Source: Thermoleophilia bacterium (GTDB taxonomy: Bacteria > Actinomycetota > Thermoleophilia > Gaiellales > SKUG01). From it: a DNA stretch of 5,956 bases. Position 1 is the first letter of the stretch; each line of letters starts with the position of its first letter. A program made the position numbers and the translations under genes. The stretch covers positions 1 to 5,956 of the forward strand of contig SKUG01000158.1 of the NCBI GenBank assembly GCA_007122215.1, in the 5' to 3' direction. Shown in pieces: positions 1 to 5,119 of the stretch. The notes below the pieces were generated by a model. The model was not told where the DNA came from, did not search any database, and was given only the letters and a program-made list of their open reading frames with translations.

Positions 1-304
1 ACGGCTTGCAGAGCAGGCCCCGGACGAGGCCCGACTCGTGGTCGTGGTCGACAGCGAGCCGCCGGGTCTTGCCGGTGGCCCGCTCGCAGATCGCGCAGCG
101 TCCGCCCTGCACCTCGAGCAGCGTCTGGTACTCGCCGGCGGTGATGCCGTAGGTCCGCTCGACGTGAAGCGCGTGCGCCCGCTGCTTGCGTGCGGCTACC
201 ACCCTGCGGTGGTGGGTCGCACACCGAGGGCCGGGGTGCGGGGCAGGGCGGTGGGTCTTGGCGCCTGCTTGCCCTTGGCAGTCGACACAGCGGCGGGCGC
301 TCAC
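1..304 (-). CDS. Recombination endonuclease VII-like HNH nuclease (3' end cut by window edge)
   Basis: Only the first 101 codons lie in the window. Read from a GTG at 304, the protein has a zinc-knuckle-like start (CVDC at 6-9, then CATHH at 28-32). The endonuclease VII core follows: YGIT..EY near 52-59, QGGRCAIC at 66-73, LAVDHDH at 83-89 and VRGLLC at 94-99. The expected second Cys and Asn of the HNH fold lie beyond the edge. Members of this family cut branched DNA such as Holliday junctions during phage replication and packaging, and short actinophage versions with this N-terminal Cys/His pair are common. The in-frame upstream stop at 325-323 leaves GTG 304 as the only good start, 2 nt after the previous stop and with only a weak ribosome-binding site. 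The family call is firm. The exact substrate is inference. Confidence 0.87.
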   Translation of the reverse strand, partial: MSARRCVDCQGQAGAKTHRPAPHPGPRCATHHRRVVAARKQRAHALHVERTYGITAGEYQTLLEVQGGRCAICERATGKTRRLAVDHDHESGLVRGLLCKP

Positions 305-306
305 GG

Positions 307-498
307 TCAGACGTCCGCGTCGTCAGGCAGTACGTAGGTGGTGACCACGTGCCGCGGGTTGACCCGGGCGTTGACCGGGCGGGCGGTCAGCGACCGCGTG
401 TTGAGGACGAACGGCTGCTTCATCAGGTCGACCGTCGGGTCGCTCTGGACGACGCCGCGCAGCCACTCGCCGGTGGACAGCCGGATCGCGACCTTCAT
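307..498 (-). CDS. Small phage protein of unknown function (63 aa)
   Basis: I do not recognise this protein. It starts MKVAIRLSTGEWLRGVV and ends in an acidic DDADV. Alternating hydrophobic stretches (VAIRL, WLRGVV, RHVVTTYVL) suggest a small all-beta fold, possibly SH3-like, with no membrane segment and no signal peptide. The ATG at 498 overlaps the preceding stop as ATGA, and a G-rich stretch (GGGGGTGGGGG) just upstream can serve as ribosome-binding site. The endonuclease VII start lies 2 nt beyond its stop. The overlap pattern and the conserved-looking hydrophobic alternation support a real gene. It may be an accessory of the replication module, but nothing in the sequence shows a specific role. 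Confidence 0.65.
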   Translation of the reverse strand: MKVAIRLSTGEWLRGVVQSDPTVDLMKQPFVLNTRSLTARPVNARVNPRHVVTTYVLPDDADV

Positions 499-671
499 GC
501 CCCCACCCCCGCGATCTCCTCGAGCAGCTCGTCGGCCACGATCAGCGCGGCGGTGTTGTTCTCGTCGTGGTGCTGGACGCCGCAGGCGAGCACGTCGGCC
601 AGCATGTCCAGCTCACGAGGCGTCGCCGTGATCGTCAGCACGACCTTCGGTCCGGTGTGGGTGGTGTCCAT
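495..671 (-). CDS. Small acidic phage protein of unknown function (58 aa)
   Basis: This short gene runs from ATG 671 to TGA 497-495. Its start overlaps the sigma-like gene's stop as TGATG, and its stop overlaps the next start as ATGA. A clear ribosome-binding site, GGAG, lies 7 nt before the ATG. The protein begins MDTTHTGPKVVLTITATP, then has a helical middle (PRELDMLADVLACGV) and an acidic amphipathic end (LIVADELLEEIAGVG). The layout, one beta strand followed by two helices, is typical of tiny actinophage proteins. I do not recognise a family. Gene reality rests on the tight overlaps at both ends and the good ribosome-binding site. Confidence 0.65.
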   Translation of the reverse strand: MDTTHTGPKVVLTITATPRELDMLADVLACGVQHHDENNTAALIVADELLEEIAGVGA

Positions 672-1123
672 CAGGCGTCTCCGGGTTGGGTGAGGTCATC
701 GTCCGCACCCACCGGATACGGTTGACACAAGGCTTCGTCGAACGACGGACCCTGCGGGTCCCACGCCGGCAGCGCATCCCCACGGCCCACCAGCTCCGCA
801 GCCCACGGCAGCCGAGCGACCGCCTCCTGCAGCCGGGCCACCCCACGCTGCGTCCAGCGCCACACCGTCTTGGGGTCGACCACCCTGTCCCGCTCGAGCA
901 GCTCGCCCGCCTCGGCGTACGACAGGCCCTTGAACACCACCATCGTCACGCACGAGCGGTCAGGCTCGGGCAGTGCATCGAGCAGCAGGTCAGCGATGAT
1001 CGTCGCCGCCGACTCGTCGAGCGTGAAGTACGAGTCGTCCTCCGCCGTCTGCTCCGCGATCTTCCCGAACTGCAACGCCCGCGGGTCGATTGTCGTAGGG
1101 TTCGACCGCGGCTGCTCGGACAT
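671..1123 (-). CDS. Sigma-70 region 4-like helix-turn-helix protein (150 aa)
   Basis: Residues about 46-102 read as sigma-factor region 4. A helix (LLLDALPEPDRSCVTMVVF) is followed by GLSYAEAGELL as the first HTH helix and DPKTVWRWTQRGVARLQEAV as the recognition helix and its extension. No region 2 is present, so it is not a full sigma factor. The N-terminal 45 residues and the acidic C-terminal tail (GADDDLTQPGDA) match nothing I know. Its ATG shares one base with the primase stop (TGATG), so it is probably translated by coupling. Such proteins could redirect host RNA polymerase, act as a phage transcription activator, or simply bind DNA at the replication locus. The HTH is clear from the sequence; the regulatory role is inferred. 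Confidence 0.72.
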   Translation of the reverse strand: MSEQPRSNPTTIDPRALQFGKIAEQTAEDDSYFTLDESAATIIADLLLDALPEPDRSCVTMVVFKGLSYAEAGELLERDRVVDPKTVWRWTQRGVARLQEAVARLPWAAELVGRGDALPAWDPQGPSFDEALCQPYPVGADDDLTQPGDA

Positions 1124-2727
1124 CAGCGCACCGCCTTCGGCATGAAGGCCGTCGGGGAGATGACCGCCGACCGTGGCTGCGGGATCAGCTCAACGACGAA
1201 CGACGGCTGCCGCTCGAAGTCCTTGATCGCGGTGTTCTCCGCCTCGATCATCAGCGGGTTCGTCTCGGTAGGGGACAGGTGCCAGACCGCATCGGCCGCC
1301 CCCTCGATCGCAGAGTGGCCCCGTGCCCGCGCGTCGCTCGCGTTGGTGTGGTGCACCACGAGCAGCGAGCACTCGAGGCTCTCCTGCACCTGGCTGATCA
1401 TGTCGATCGCTGCGCTGATCGGGCCGTGGTCGTTCTCGTTGGCGCCCGGGATGCCTCGGGACCACGTGTCCAGCACCACCAGCTTCGGGCGGTAGCGGGC
1501 GAGCGTGCGGTACCACGTCTCGACCGACTGCTGCGACATCAGGTTCGGCATCCGGGGCGCCACCTTGAGTGGCGCCACGTCGGCCTGCGGGTAGGCGTTG
1601 TGCCACGACACCACCCGGTGCGCGAAGCCGTACACCCCCTCACCGATGCAGTAGATGACCCGCTGCCCCGACGCTGCGGTGGCCGCAGCCCAGTCGAGAG
1701 CGACGAACGACTTGAACGTCTTGGGCCTGCCGATCAGCCACGTCAGCCCGAACGGCACCCGGCCGGGCAGCACCCACGTCGGCGGAGGGAAGTTGGCGAG
1801 CTCGCCCACCCCGTACAGCGGCAGCGTCGGGCCGCCGTCGTCGGCAACCTGAGCCATCGGGGGCAGGTCGACCAGATCGGGAGCGACGTCCCAGTCCTCG
1901 GGGCCACGAGGCGTCGAGCGTTCCCACGCGGAGCGCAGCGTCATGCGGGCTTCACGCTCGGTCTGCCCGGCGCTCGTGACCGCCACGTGGTACAGCCGAG
2001 AGTCGACGTCGTGCTGGTCGAGGTACCCGCCCTTGACGATGCCGAACAGCTTGAGCCCAGCGATGAACAGCCGGCCGTTGCGGTTGCCCTCGGGCTCGGT
2101 GGCGACCGCCTGCAGCTCCCCTTCGAGGGCCGCCTGCGCCCACCTGTCGGTGCGCTGGGTGACCTCGGGCAGCGGCTGCGGCTCGGCCACCTGCGGGGCG
2201 ACCGGGGTGGCGATCCGCTGCAGCTCGTAGCTCACCTCGACCGGGAGAGCAGCGAGTCCGGTGTACCCGGCGAGGGGCGGCGCCCACTCGTACGCCCCGT
2301 CGGTGCGGACCGACGGGGAGGCGACGACGTAGCCTCCGTCGCCCCGCACGTCCACCTTCGGCGCCAGCTTCGACTGGCTGTTCTTCACCACCATGCCATC
2401 AGGCACCCGGAAGTAGATGTGCCACCCACCCCGAGGCGTGCGTGCCCGGATCGTGGGGTACTCACGGATGTCGAACCCGAGCGAGTCGTGCAGCCCCGAG
2501 AGCTGGGCACCTGGGTCGATGTCGATGACCGCGATGCCCGACAGCCCGCAGGCGATGCCGATGTTGGCGTCGGGCCACTGGCTCCACCACTCCTCGAGGG
2601 TGACCGGGTGTCTGGTCGCCAGCTCCTGCCAGCGTGGCACTAGCGGTGGGCTGTTCGCCCCCGCCTGAACGGGGAACACATGCAGCCCCCGTCCGGCGTA
2701 GTTCAGCGCGCTCTGCATCAGCGTCAT
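1123..2727 (-). CDS. Bifunctional primase-polymerase / RepA-like helicase (534 aa)
   Basis: The N-terminal third is a Prim-Pol domain (archaeo-eukaryotic primase type). It shows ANIGIACG at 54-61, the metal-binding pair in VIDID (D69, D71), GGWHIYF with H103, and VDVRGDGGYVVASPS with D126. A linker follows. From about 305 comes a RecA-fold hexameric helicase/ATPase: Walker A GRPKTFKS at 333-340, Walker B LVVLDT at 416-421, sensor VVHHT at 457-461, and GHSAIEGAADAVW at 470-482. The Phe before the Walker A Lys is usual for this ATPase branch. The protein should synthesise primers and unwind the phage fork. The ATG at 2727 is chosen because the CGAGGAGCAAGGGCT ribosome-binding repeat sits 5 nt before it. 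The gene follows the tRNA-like gene and is coupled to the sigma-like gene downstream. Confidence 0.93.
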   Translation of the reverse strand: MTLMQSALNYAGRGLHVFPVQAGANSPPLVPRWQELATRHPVTLEEWWSQWPDANIGIACGLSGIAVIDIDPGAQLSGLHDSLGFDIREYPTIRARTPRGGWHIYFRVPDGMVVKNSQSKLAPKVDVRGDGGYVVASPSVRTDGAYEWAPPLAGYTGLAALPVEVSYELQRIATPVAPQVAEPQPLPEVTQRTDRWAQAALEGELQAVATEPEGNRNGRLFIAGLKLFGIVKGGYLDQHDVDSRLYHVAVTSAGQTEREARMTLRSAWERSTPRGPEDWDVAPDLVDLPPMAQVADDGGPTLPLYGVGELANFPPPTWVLPGRVPFGLTWLIGRPKTFKSFVALDWAAATAASGQRVIYCIGEGVYGFAHRVVSWHNAYPQADVAPLKVAPRMPNLMSQQSVETWYRTLARYRPKLVVLDTWSRGIPGANENDHGPISAAIDMISQVQESLECSLLVVHHTNASDARARGHSAIEGAADAVWHLSPTETNPLMIEAENTAIKDFERQPSFVVELIPQPRSAVISPTAFMPKAVR

Positions 2728-2732
2728 GCGGC

Positions 2733-2747
2733 AGCCCTTGCTCCTCG
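2733..2747 (-). promoter_or_regulatory. Start-associated repeat / ribosome-binding site of the primase gene
   Basis: CGAGGAGCAAGGGCT lies 5 nt before the primase ATG. The identical 15-mer lies 5 nt before the HTH gene at 5805. It contains GAGGAG, a Shine-Dalgarno core, placed rather far from the start (14 nt from its last G), and a second purine run, AAGGG, at better spacing. The conservation extends well beyond what ribosome binding needs. Confidence 0.75.
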
Positions 2748-2750
2748 AAG

Positions 2751-2824
2751 TGGCACCCGGTCAGGGGGTCGAACCCTGCGGCCGACGGGTTGGAGCCGTC
2801 AGTGCGCCCTACCGCGCCCCGGGC
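2751..2824 (-). tRNA. tRNA-Trp(CCA)-like gene with an unusual D-arm
   Basis: Read on the minus strand, the 3' two thirds are textbook tRNA. The anticodon stem is GACGG/CCGTC with loop CTCCAAC (anticodon CCA, T33 and A37 present), the T stem is CAGGG/CCCTG with loop TTCGACC, and an acceptor strand ACCGGGT, discriminator G and encoded CCA follow. The 5' acceptor GCCCGGG pairs at six of seven positions, with G1-U72 as a wobble and position 7 mismatched. The D-arm is odd: GCGC(GGTAGG)GCGC gives a 6-nt loop and no normal 8-9 linker, and the anticodon stem can extend to 7 bp. G73 and the G5-C68 pair agree with bacterial Trp identity as I recall it. It is either a divergent functional phage tRNA or a decaying one. 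It ends 23 nt before the primase ATG. Confidence 0.62.
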
Positions 2825-2827
2825 GCG

Positions 2828-2857
2828 TGCCCCCGCCTGCGCGGACAGGCGGGGGCA
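2828..2857 (-). terminator. Perfect 12-bp GC hairpin after the OB-like gene; terminator or processing stem
   Basis: Positions 2828-2839 (TGCCCCCGCCTG on the plus strand) pair perfectly with 2846-2857 around a 6-nt loop. The hairpin begins 9 nt after the stop codon of the OB-like gene and ends 3 nt before the tRNA-like gene. There is no T-run after it in the direction of transcription, so intrinsic termination is doubtful. It could instead stabilise the upstream mRNA 3' end or guide tRNA processing. Confidence 0.5.
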
Positions 2858-2866
2858 GTCCCCGGG

Positions 2867-3466
2867 TCACACCGGGGTGGGGAAGCCCCCCTGCTGCTGG
2901 GGCCAGGCGAGCGGGGCGCTCGGCACCGGCTGCTGGGGCGCGGGCTGCGGCCACGGCTGCGGGGCACCCGTGGGGACGTACCCCGCCGGGGCGTGCGGCT
3001 GCTGCGGGGCGGGAGCCTGCTGCTGGGGCTGCGACTGCGGCAGCGGCGGCCCGGCCTGCAGGTTGATCGAGAAGTGCTTGAGCGTGTTGCCGTTCGGACG
3101 CGCCTCGGTCCGGTCGAACCGGATGTAGACGATGTCCGACGCCTGGATGCGACGGCCGAGCTGGTTCTTGCCCTCGACCAGACCGGCGGCCAGCTGCGAG
3201 GTGCCGAGCCACAGCGTGAGCGGGCCGCGCTGCGCGTCGTTCACCTCGATCACGTCCGACAGCCCGTACGGGGTGGTGATCTCGAACTCCGCCCGGGTCA
3301 CCTGCCCGAACACCTCCTCACCCGGCTGGGTGAAGGTGAACTTCGGAGGGCCGTCGGCACCGCCACCACCGGCGGGCGCCGGCGTGGCGCCCTGGCGGAG
3401 CGCGTCGATGTCGGGCACCCCGCCCTGCGGGGCGGGCTGCGGGTACTGCGGGTACTGCTGCGTCAT
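2867..3466 (-). CDS. Probable OB-like nucleic-acid-binding protein with Pro/Gln-rich tail (199 aa)
   Basis: The core, about residues 42-137, is rich in beta strands: KFTFTQPGEEVFGQVTRAEF, then SDVIEVN, GPLTLWLG, DIVYIRFDRTEA and LKHFSINLQ. It resembles, in my judgement, the small single-domain proteins that actinophages encode next to Cas4-like nucleases and that are often suspected to bind ssDNA. From about 138 the protein is a low-complexity Pro/Gln/Ala tail ending GGFPTPV, with no acidic SSB tip. The N-terminus is also Gln/Pro-rich and carries IDALRQGATPAP (20-31), which resembles a stretch in the neighbouring protein. ATG 3466 is preferred over in-frame upstream starts because GAGGAG sits 6 nt before it and overlaps the upstream stop. 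The fold and the ssDNA role are inference. Confidence 0.75.
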   Translation of the reverse strand: MTQQYPQYPQPAPQGGVPDIDALRQGATPAPAGGGGADGPPKFTFTQPGEEVFGQVTRAEFEITTPYGLSDVIEVNDAQRGPLTLWLGTSQLAAGLVEGKNQLGRRIQASDIVYIRFDRTEARPNGNTLKHFSINLQAGPPLPQSQPQQQAPAPQQPHAPAGYVPTGAPQPWPQPAPQQPVPSAPLAWPQQQGGFPTPV

Positions 3467-3476
3467 GCGTGTCTCC

Positions 3477-3941
3477 TCAGAAGGGGCAGTCGTCGATGCC
3501 GTCGTTGTCCGCGGCCTGGGTGTTGACCCGGGCCACCCACTCCGCCTGCGTCTCGCCGGCGGGCTGCTCGGGGGATGGTGCGATCTCCCCGGGAGCTGCA
3601 GCACCCGCACGCATCGCGTCGAGCGCCGGGTTGCCCGAGGGGGCAGCAACCATCGCCGGGGGTTGGGAGGGAGAGGGGACGGGGGCGGGCGCCGGCCGAG
3701 GAGCAGCCACCGGCGGCAGCTGGTTCACCGCCGGCGGGGACACCGCACGCTGGAACAAGGGAAGGATGCTCGCCAGCACCTGCGCCGCCTCGGGGGCGGT
3801 GCGCAGCGAGCCCAGCTCGTAGGTCACCTCGACCGCCACCCCTTCGACCTGCAGGGTGAGCACCAGAACCTCGACGCCCTCGGAAGGGCCGGGCTGGTAG
3901 CCGTCGGGGTGGGGGACCGGGATGGTTGCGGGGTTCGTCAT
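3477..3941 (-). CDS. Protein with an SSB-type C-terminal tip but no full OB fold (154 aa)
   Basis: The last residues, DNDGIDDCPF (145-154), match the acidic, Pro-Phe-ending tip by which bacterial SSB proteins recruit replication and repair partners (E. coli ends DDDIPF). The rest is not a recognisable SSB. Residues 21-65 look like a beta hairpin plus helix (VEVLVLTLQVEGVAVEVTYEL, then PEAAQVLASILPLFQ). Residues 66-130 are a Pro/Ala-rich linker, including LDAMRAGAAAPG at 107-118. It lies 10 nt upstream of the OB-like gene, so the two may act together as a split SSB. ATG 3941 is the most likely start, although its upstream GGGGG is very close. A TTG at 3971 would add ten residues but starts beside the terminator. 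The tip is seen; the partnership is inferred. Confidence 0.78.
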   Translation of the reverse strand: MTNPATIPVPHPDGYQPGPSEGVEVLVLTLQVEGVAVEVTYELGSLRTAPEAAQVLASILPLFQRAVSPPAVNQLPPVAAPRPAPAPVPSPSQPPAMVAAPSGNPALDAMRAGAAAPGEIAPSPEQPAGETQAEWVARVNTQAADNDGIDDCPF

Positions 3942-3950
3942 GCCCCCATA

Positions 3951-3967
3951 GTCCGCAACCACCGGAC
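3951..3967. repeat. Short inverted repeat upstream of the SSB-tip gene
   Basis: GTCCG (3951-3955) and CGGAC (3963-3967) flank a 7-nt spacer, between the terminator and the ATG at 3941. It could be a small operator or a weak mRNA hairpin in the leader. Five-base arms are short, and I see no convincing -10/-35 pair in the 30 nt available. Confidence 0.3.
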
Positions 3968-3969
3968 AC

Positions 3970-4006
3970 AAATGGGAGGCCCCGCCACATCTAGGGCGGG
4001 GCCTCC
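3970..4006 (-). terminator. Strong hairpin terminator after the nuclease gene
   Basis: GGAGGCCCCGCC (3975-3986) pairs perfectly over 12 bp with GGCGGGGCCTCC (3995-4006) around an 8-nt loop. In the minus-strand direction the stem is followed by CATTTG, a short T-run. It lies about 40 nt after the nuclease stop and 29 nt before the next start. This is the best intrinsic terminator in the window. The short T-run suggests some read-through, which the following gene may need, since no clear promoter fits between them. Confidence 0.72.
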
Positions 4007-4010
4007 GTGC

Positions 4011-4026
4011 CGAGGAGCAAGGGCTA
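4011..4026 (+). repeat. Inverted copy of the start-associated repeat in the nuclease 3'UTR
   Basis: CGAGGAGCAAGGGCTA is read here on the plus strand, identical over 16 nt to the leader of the gene at 5805 and over 15 nt to that of the gene at 2727, but in the opposite orientation. No start codon follows it at 5 nt on the plus strand, so it is not a ribosome-binding site here. In a leftward transcript it would be the antisense of those ribosome-binding sites, ending 4 nt before the terminator stem. Confidence 0.8.
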
Positions 4027-4046
4027 GTTGTCTCCCACCGGCGGGG

Positions 4047-4964
4047 TCATCGTACCCCGGCGGGTAGGGTCCCCGCAAGGGTCCGTTGCGACAGCTCGCC
4101 CGTGACCTGGCACCCACCGAACGCCGGGCAGAACTTCACGGAGCACAGGTTCGACCGAGGGTTCTCACGGAAGTCACCCTCCGCCACGATCCGGTCCGCG
4201 CGTCGCAGGTCGGCAGCCAGCCAGGCGTAGTGGTGCGGCTCGGGCTCGAACGTCACCCGCCGGGCACCCTGGAAGGTGGCGGCCTTGCCCGGCTGCGGCC
4301 TGACGATGTGCCACTCCATCCGCACCGGGCTGGACAGCGGGATCGTGGGCGAGCGTTCGGCAGCGAGGATGTAGACCATCCCCTCACGCTCGTGGCCCTC
4401 GGCCGACTTCCAGTACGACAGCTTGCCCGCGGTCTTGAGGTCGACCACCACGCCCTTGCCCTCGTCGTCGAGGTAGGCGACGTCGGTGAACCCACCGAGG
4501 TGCCGGGGCGAGGCGTTGTTCGCCACCCGGAACTGCGACTCGACAGCCACCGGCCGCCAGTCCAGCACCAGCTCCCGCAGCGACGGGCCTCCCTTCTCGT
4601 GGGGCGTCTGGTACCAGTGGGTGACGGCCGCCTCGACCTCGGTGTGTACCTCGGCGTCCGAGGTCTGGTACCTGTCCCACACCTCGTCGGTCGGCTGCGC
4701 CTGGGCGAGCTCGCGAGCGAGCGCCTCGAAGCCTCGGGCCACCAGCTCGTCGAGCGACGGCAGCGGCAGGTCCCGCAGGTCCCGCAGGTTCACCAACCGC
4801 ACCCGCTCGTGGTGCTCGACCGCGGAGTGCAGCGCGGTGCCCCGCCAGTTGTACGGCCCGCCCGGGTCCTCGACCTCACGTACCTTGGTGAGGTACCACT
4901 GCCACGAGCAGGTGTCGAGCAGGGTGGACAACGCGCTCTTGCTCCACTGCAGCACCTGGGTCAC
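4047..4964 (-). CDS. Cas4/RecB-family PD-(D/E)XK exonuclease with Fe-S cysteines (305 aa)
   Basis: The protein opens with WSKSALSTLLDTCSWQWYL, the usual start of this family. It has GTALH with H46, E142 before the core, GGFTD with D161, and VVVDLKT with D175 and K177, together the PD-(D/E)XK active site. One cysteine near the N-terminus (C19) and three near the C-terminus (C274, C279, C285) match the Cas4/AddB iron-sulphur pattern. The QxxxY motif appears as E194-GMV-Y198, with Glu for Gln. It probably resects DNA ends during phage recombination. GTG 4964 is chosen because it overlaps the previous stop as GTGA with GGGGGAGAA just upstream; ATG 4979 would add five residues. No CRISPR array is nearby, so an adaptation role is unlikely. 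Confidence 0.87.
   Translation of the reverse strand: MTQVLQWSKSALSTLLDTCSWQWYLTKVREVEDPGGPYNWRGTALHSAVEHHERVRLVNLRDLRDLPLPSLDELVARGFEALARELAQAQPTDEVWDRYQTSDAEVHTEVEAAVTHWYQTPHEKGGPSLRELVLDWRPVAVESQFRVANNASPRHLGGFTDVAYLDDEGKGVVVDLKTAGKLSYWKSAEGHEREGMVYILAAERSPTIPLSSPVRMEWHIVRPQPGKAATFQGARRVTFEPEPHHYAWLAADLRRADRIVAEGDFRENPRSNLCSVKFCPAFGGCQVTGELSQRTLAGTLPAGVR
4766..4792. repeat. 9-bp tandem repeat inside the nuclease gene
   Basis: GCAGGTCCC occurs twice in tandem (4766-4783), followed by a degenerate third unit, GCAGGTTCA (4784-4792). It encodes the NLRDLRDLP stretch near residues 59-67 of the nuclease. The unit is a multiple of three, so copy-number change would keep the frame. It is probably a slippage product in a surface linker. 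Confidence 0.6.
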
Positions 4965-5119
4965 GGCTTCTCCCCCCATCCGAACACGTGGACGACCGGG
5001 CCATGCAGCCCGCCGGACACGTGGAGTAGGTGCCAACCCGGGTTGGCGAAGAAGGCGGCGAGGGCCGGGTCGCCCTCGGGCACCACCTTGGTGTCCTCAA
5101 CCCACGATAGATCGGTCAT
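4961..5119 (-). CDS. Small protein of unknown function coupled to the nuclease (52 aa)
   Basis: This gene is short but well supported. ATG 5119 overlaps the HTH gene's stop as ATGA, and its own TGA (4963-4961) overlaps the nuclease's GTG start as GTGA. The last codons (GGGGGAGAAG) also form the nuclease ribosome-binding site. The protein begins MTDLSWVEDTKVVPEGDP, continues with an ALAAFFANPGWHLLHVSGG stretch, and ends VVHVFGWGEKP. It is rich in Gly, His and Trp, with no Cys and no membrane segment. I do not recognise a family. Its position suggests it accompanies the nuclease, but no function can be read from the sequence. Confidence 0.7.
   Translation of the reverse strand: MTDLSWVEDTKVVPEGDPALAAFFANPGWHLLHVSGGLHGPVVHVFGWGEKP

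Noticed and set aside
1279..2643. Long plus-strand open frame of 454 codons opposite the primase gene
   Set aside because: It is Arg/Pro/His-rich with no recognisable domain and lies wholly antisense to a gene with clear catalytic motifs. High G+C content creates such shadow frames.
2751..2800. The tRNA 3' half as a phage attachment site (attP core)
   Set aside because: Integrating phages often carry a host tRNA 3' half, but there is no integrase nearby and a pairing 5' acceptor is present, so a phage tRNA is the better reading. A match to the host tRNA-Trp would reopen this.
2887..3055. CTG/CAG-rich stretch as an independent repeat element
   Set aside because: It is explained by the Pro/Gln-rich coding tail of the OB-like protein and has no regular unit.
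3467..3649. Longer start for the OB-like protein (upstream to 3649)
   Set aside because: It would overlap the end of the SSB-tip gene with low-complexity Arg/Thr/Pro sequence, while ATG 3466 has GAGGAG at 6 nt.
3960..3969. CACCGGACAC shared, in opposite orientation, with 5928-5937
   Set aside because: A single 10-nt match of G+C-rich sequence is not enough over this length to claim a common operator.
4047..4964. Cas4-like gene as evidence for a CRISPR-Cas locus
   Set aside because: There is no repeat-spacer array, Cas1 or Cas2 in the window. Phage recombination modules commonly carry this nuclease family.
4965..5036. Longer start for the nuclease (first codon at 5036)
   Set aside because: The extra residues are Arg/Pro-rich, overlap the 52-aa gene and add nothing to the domain. 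GTG 4964 has a ribosome-binding site and a GTGA junction.
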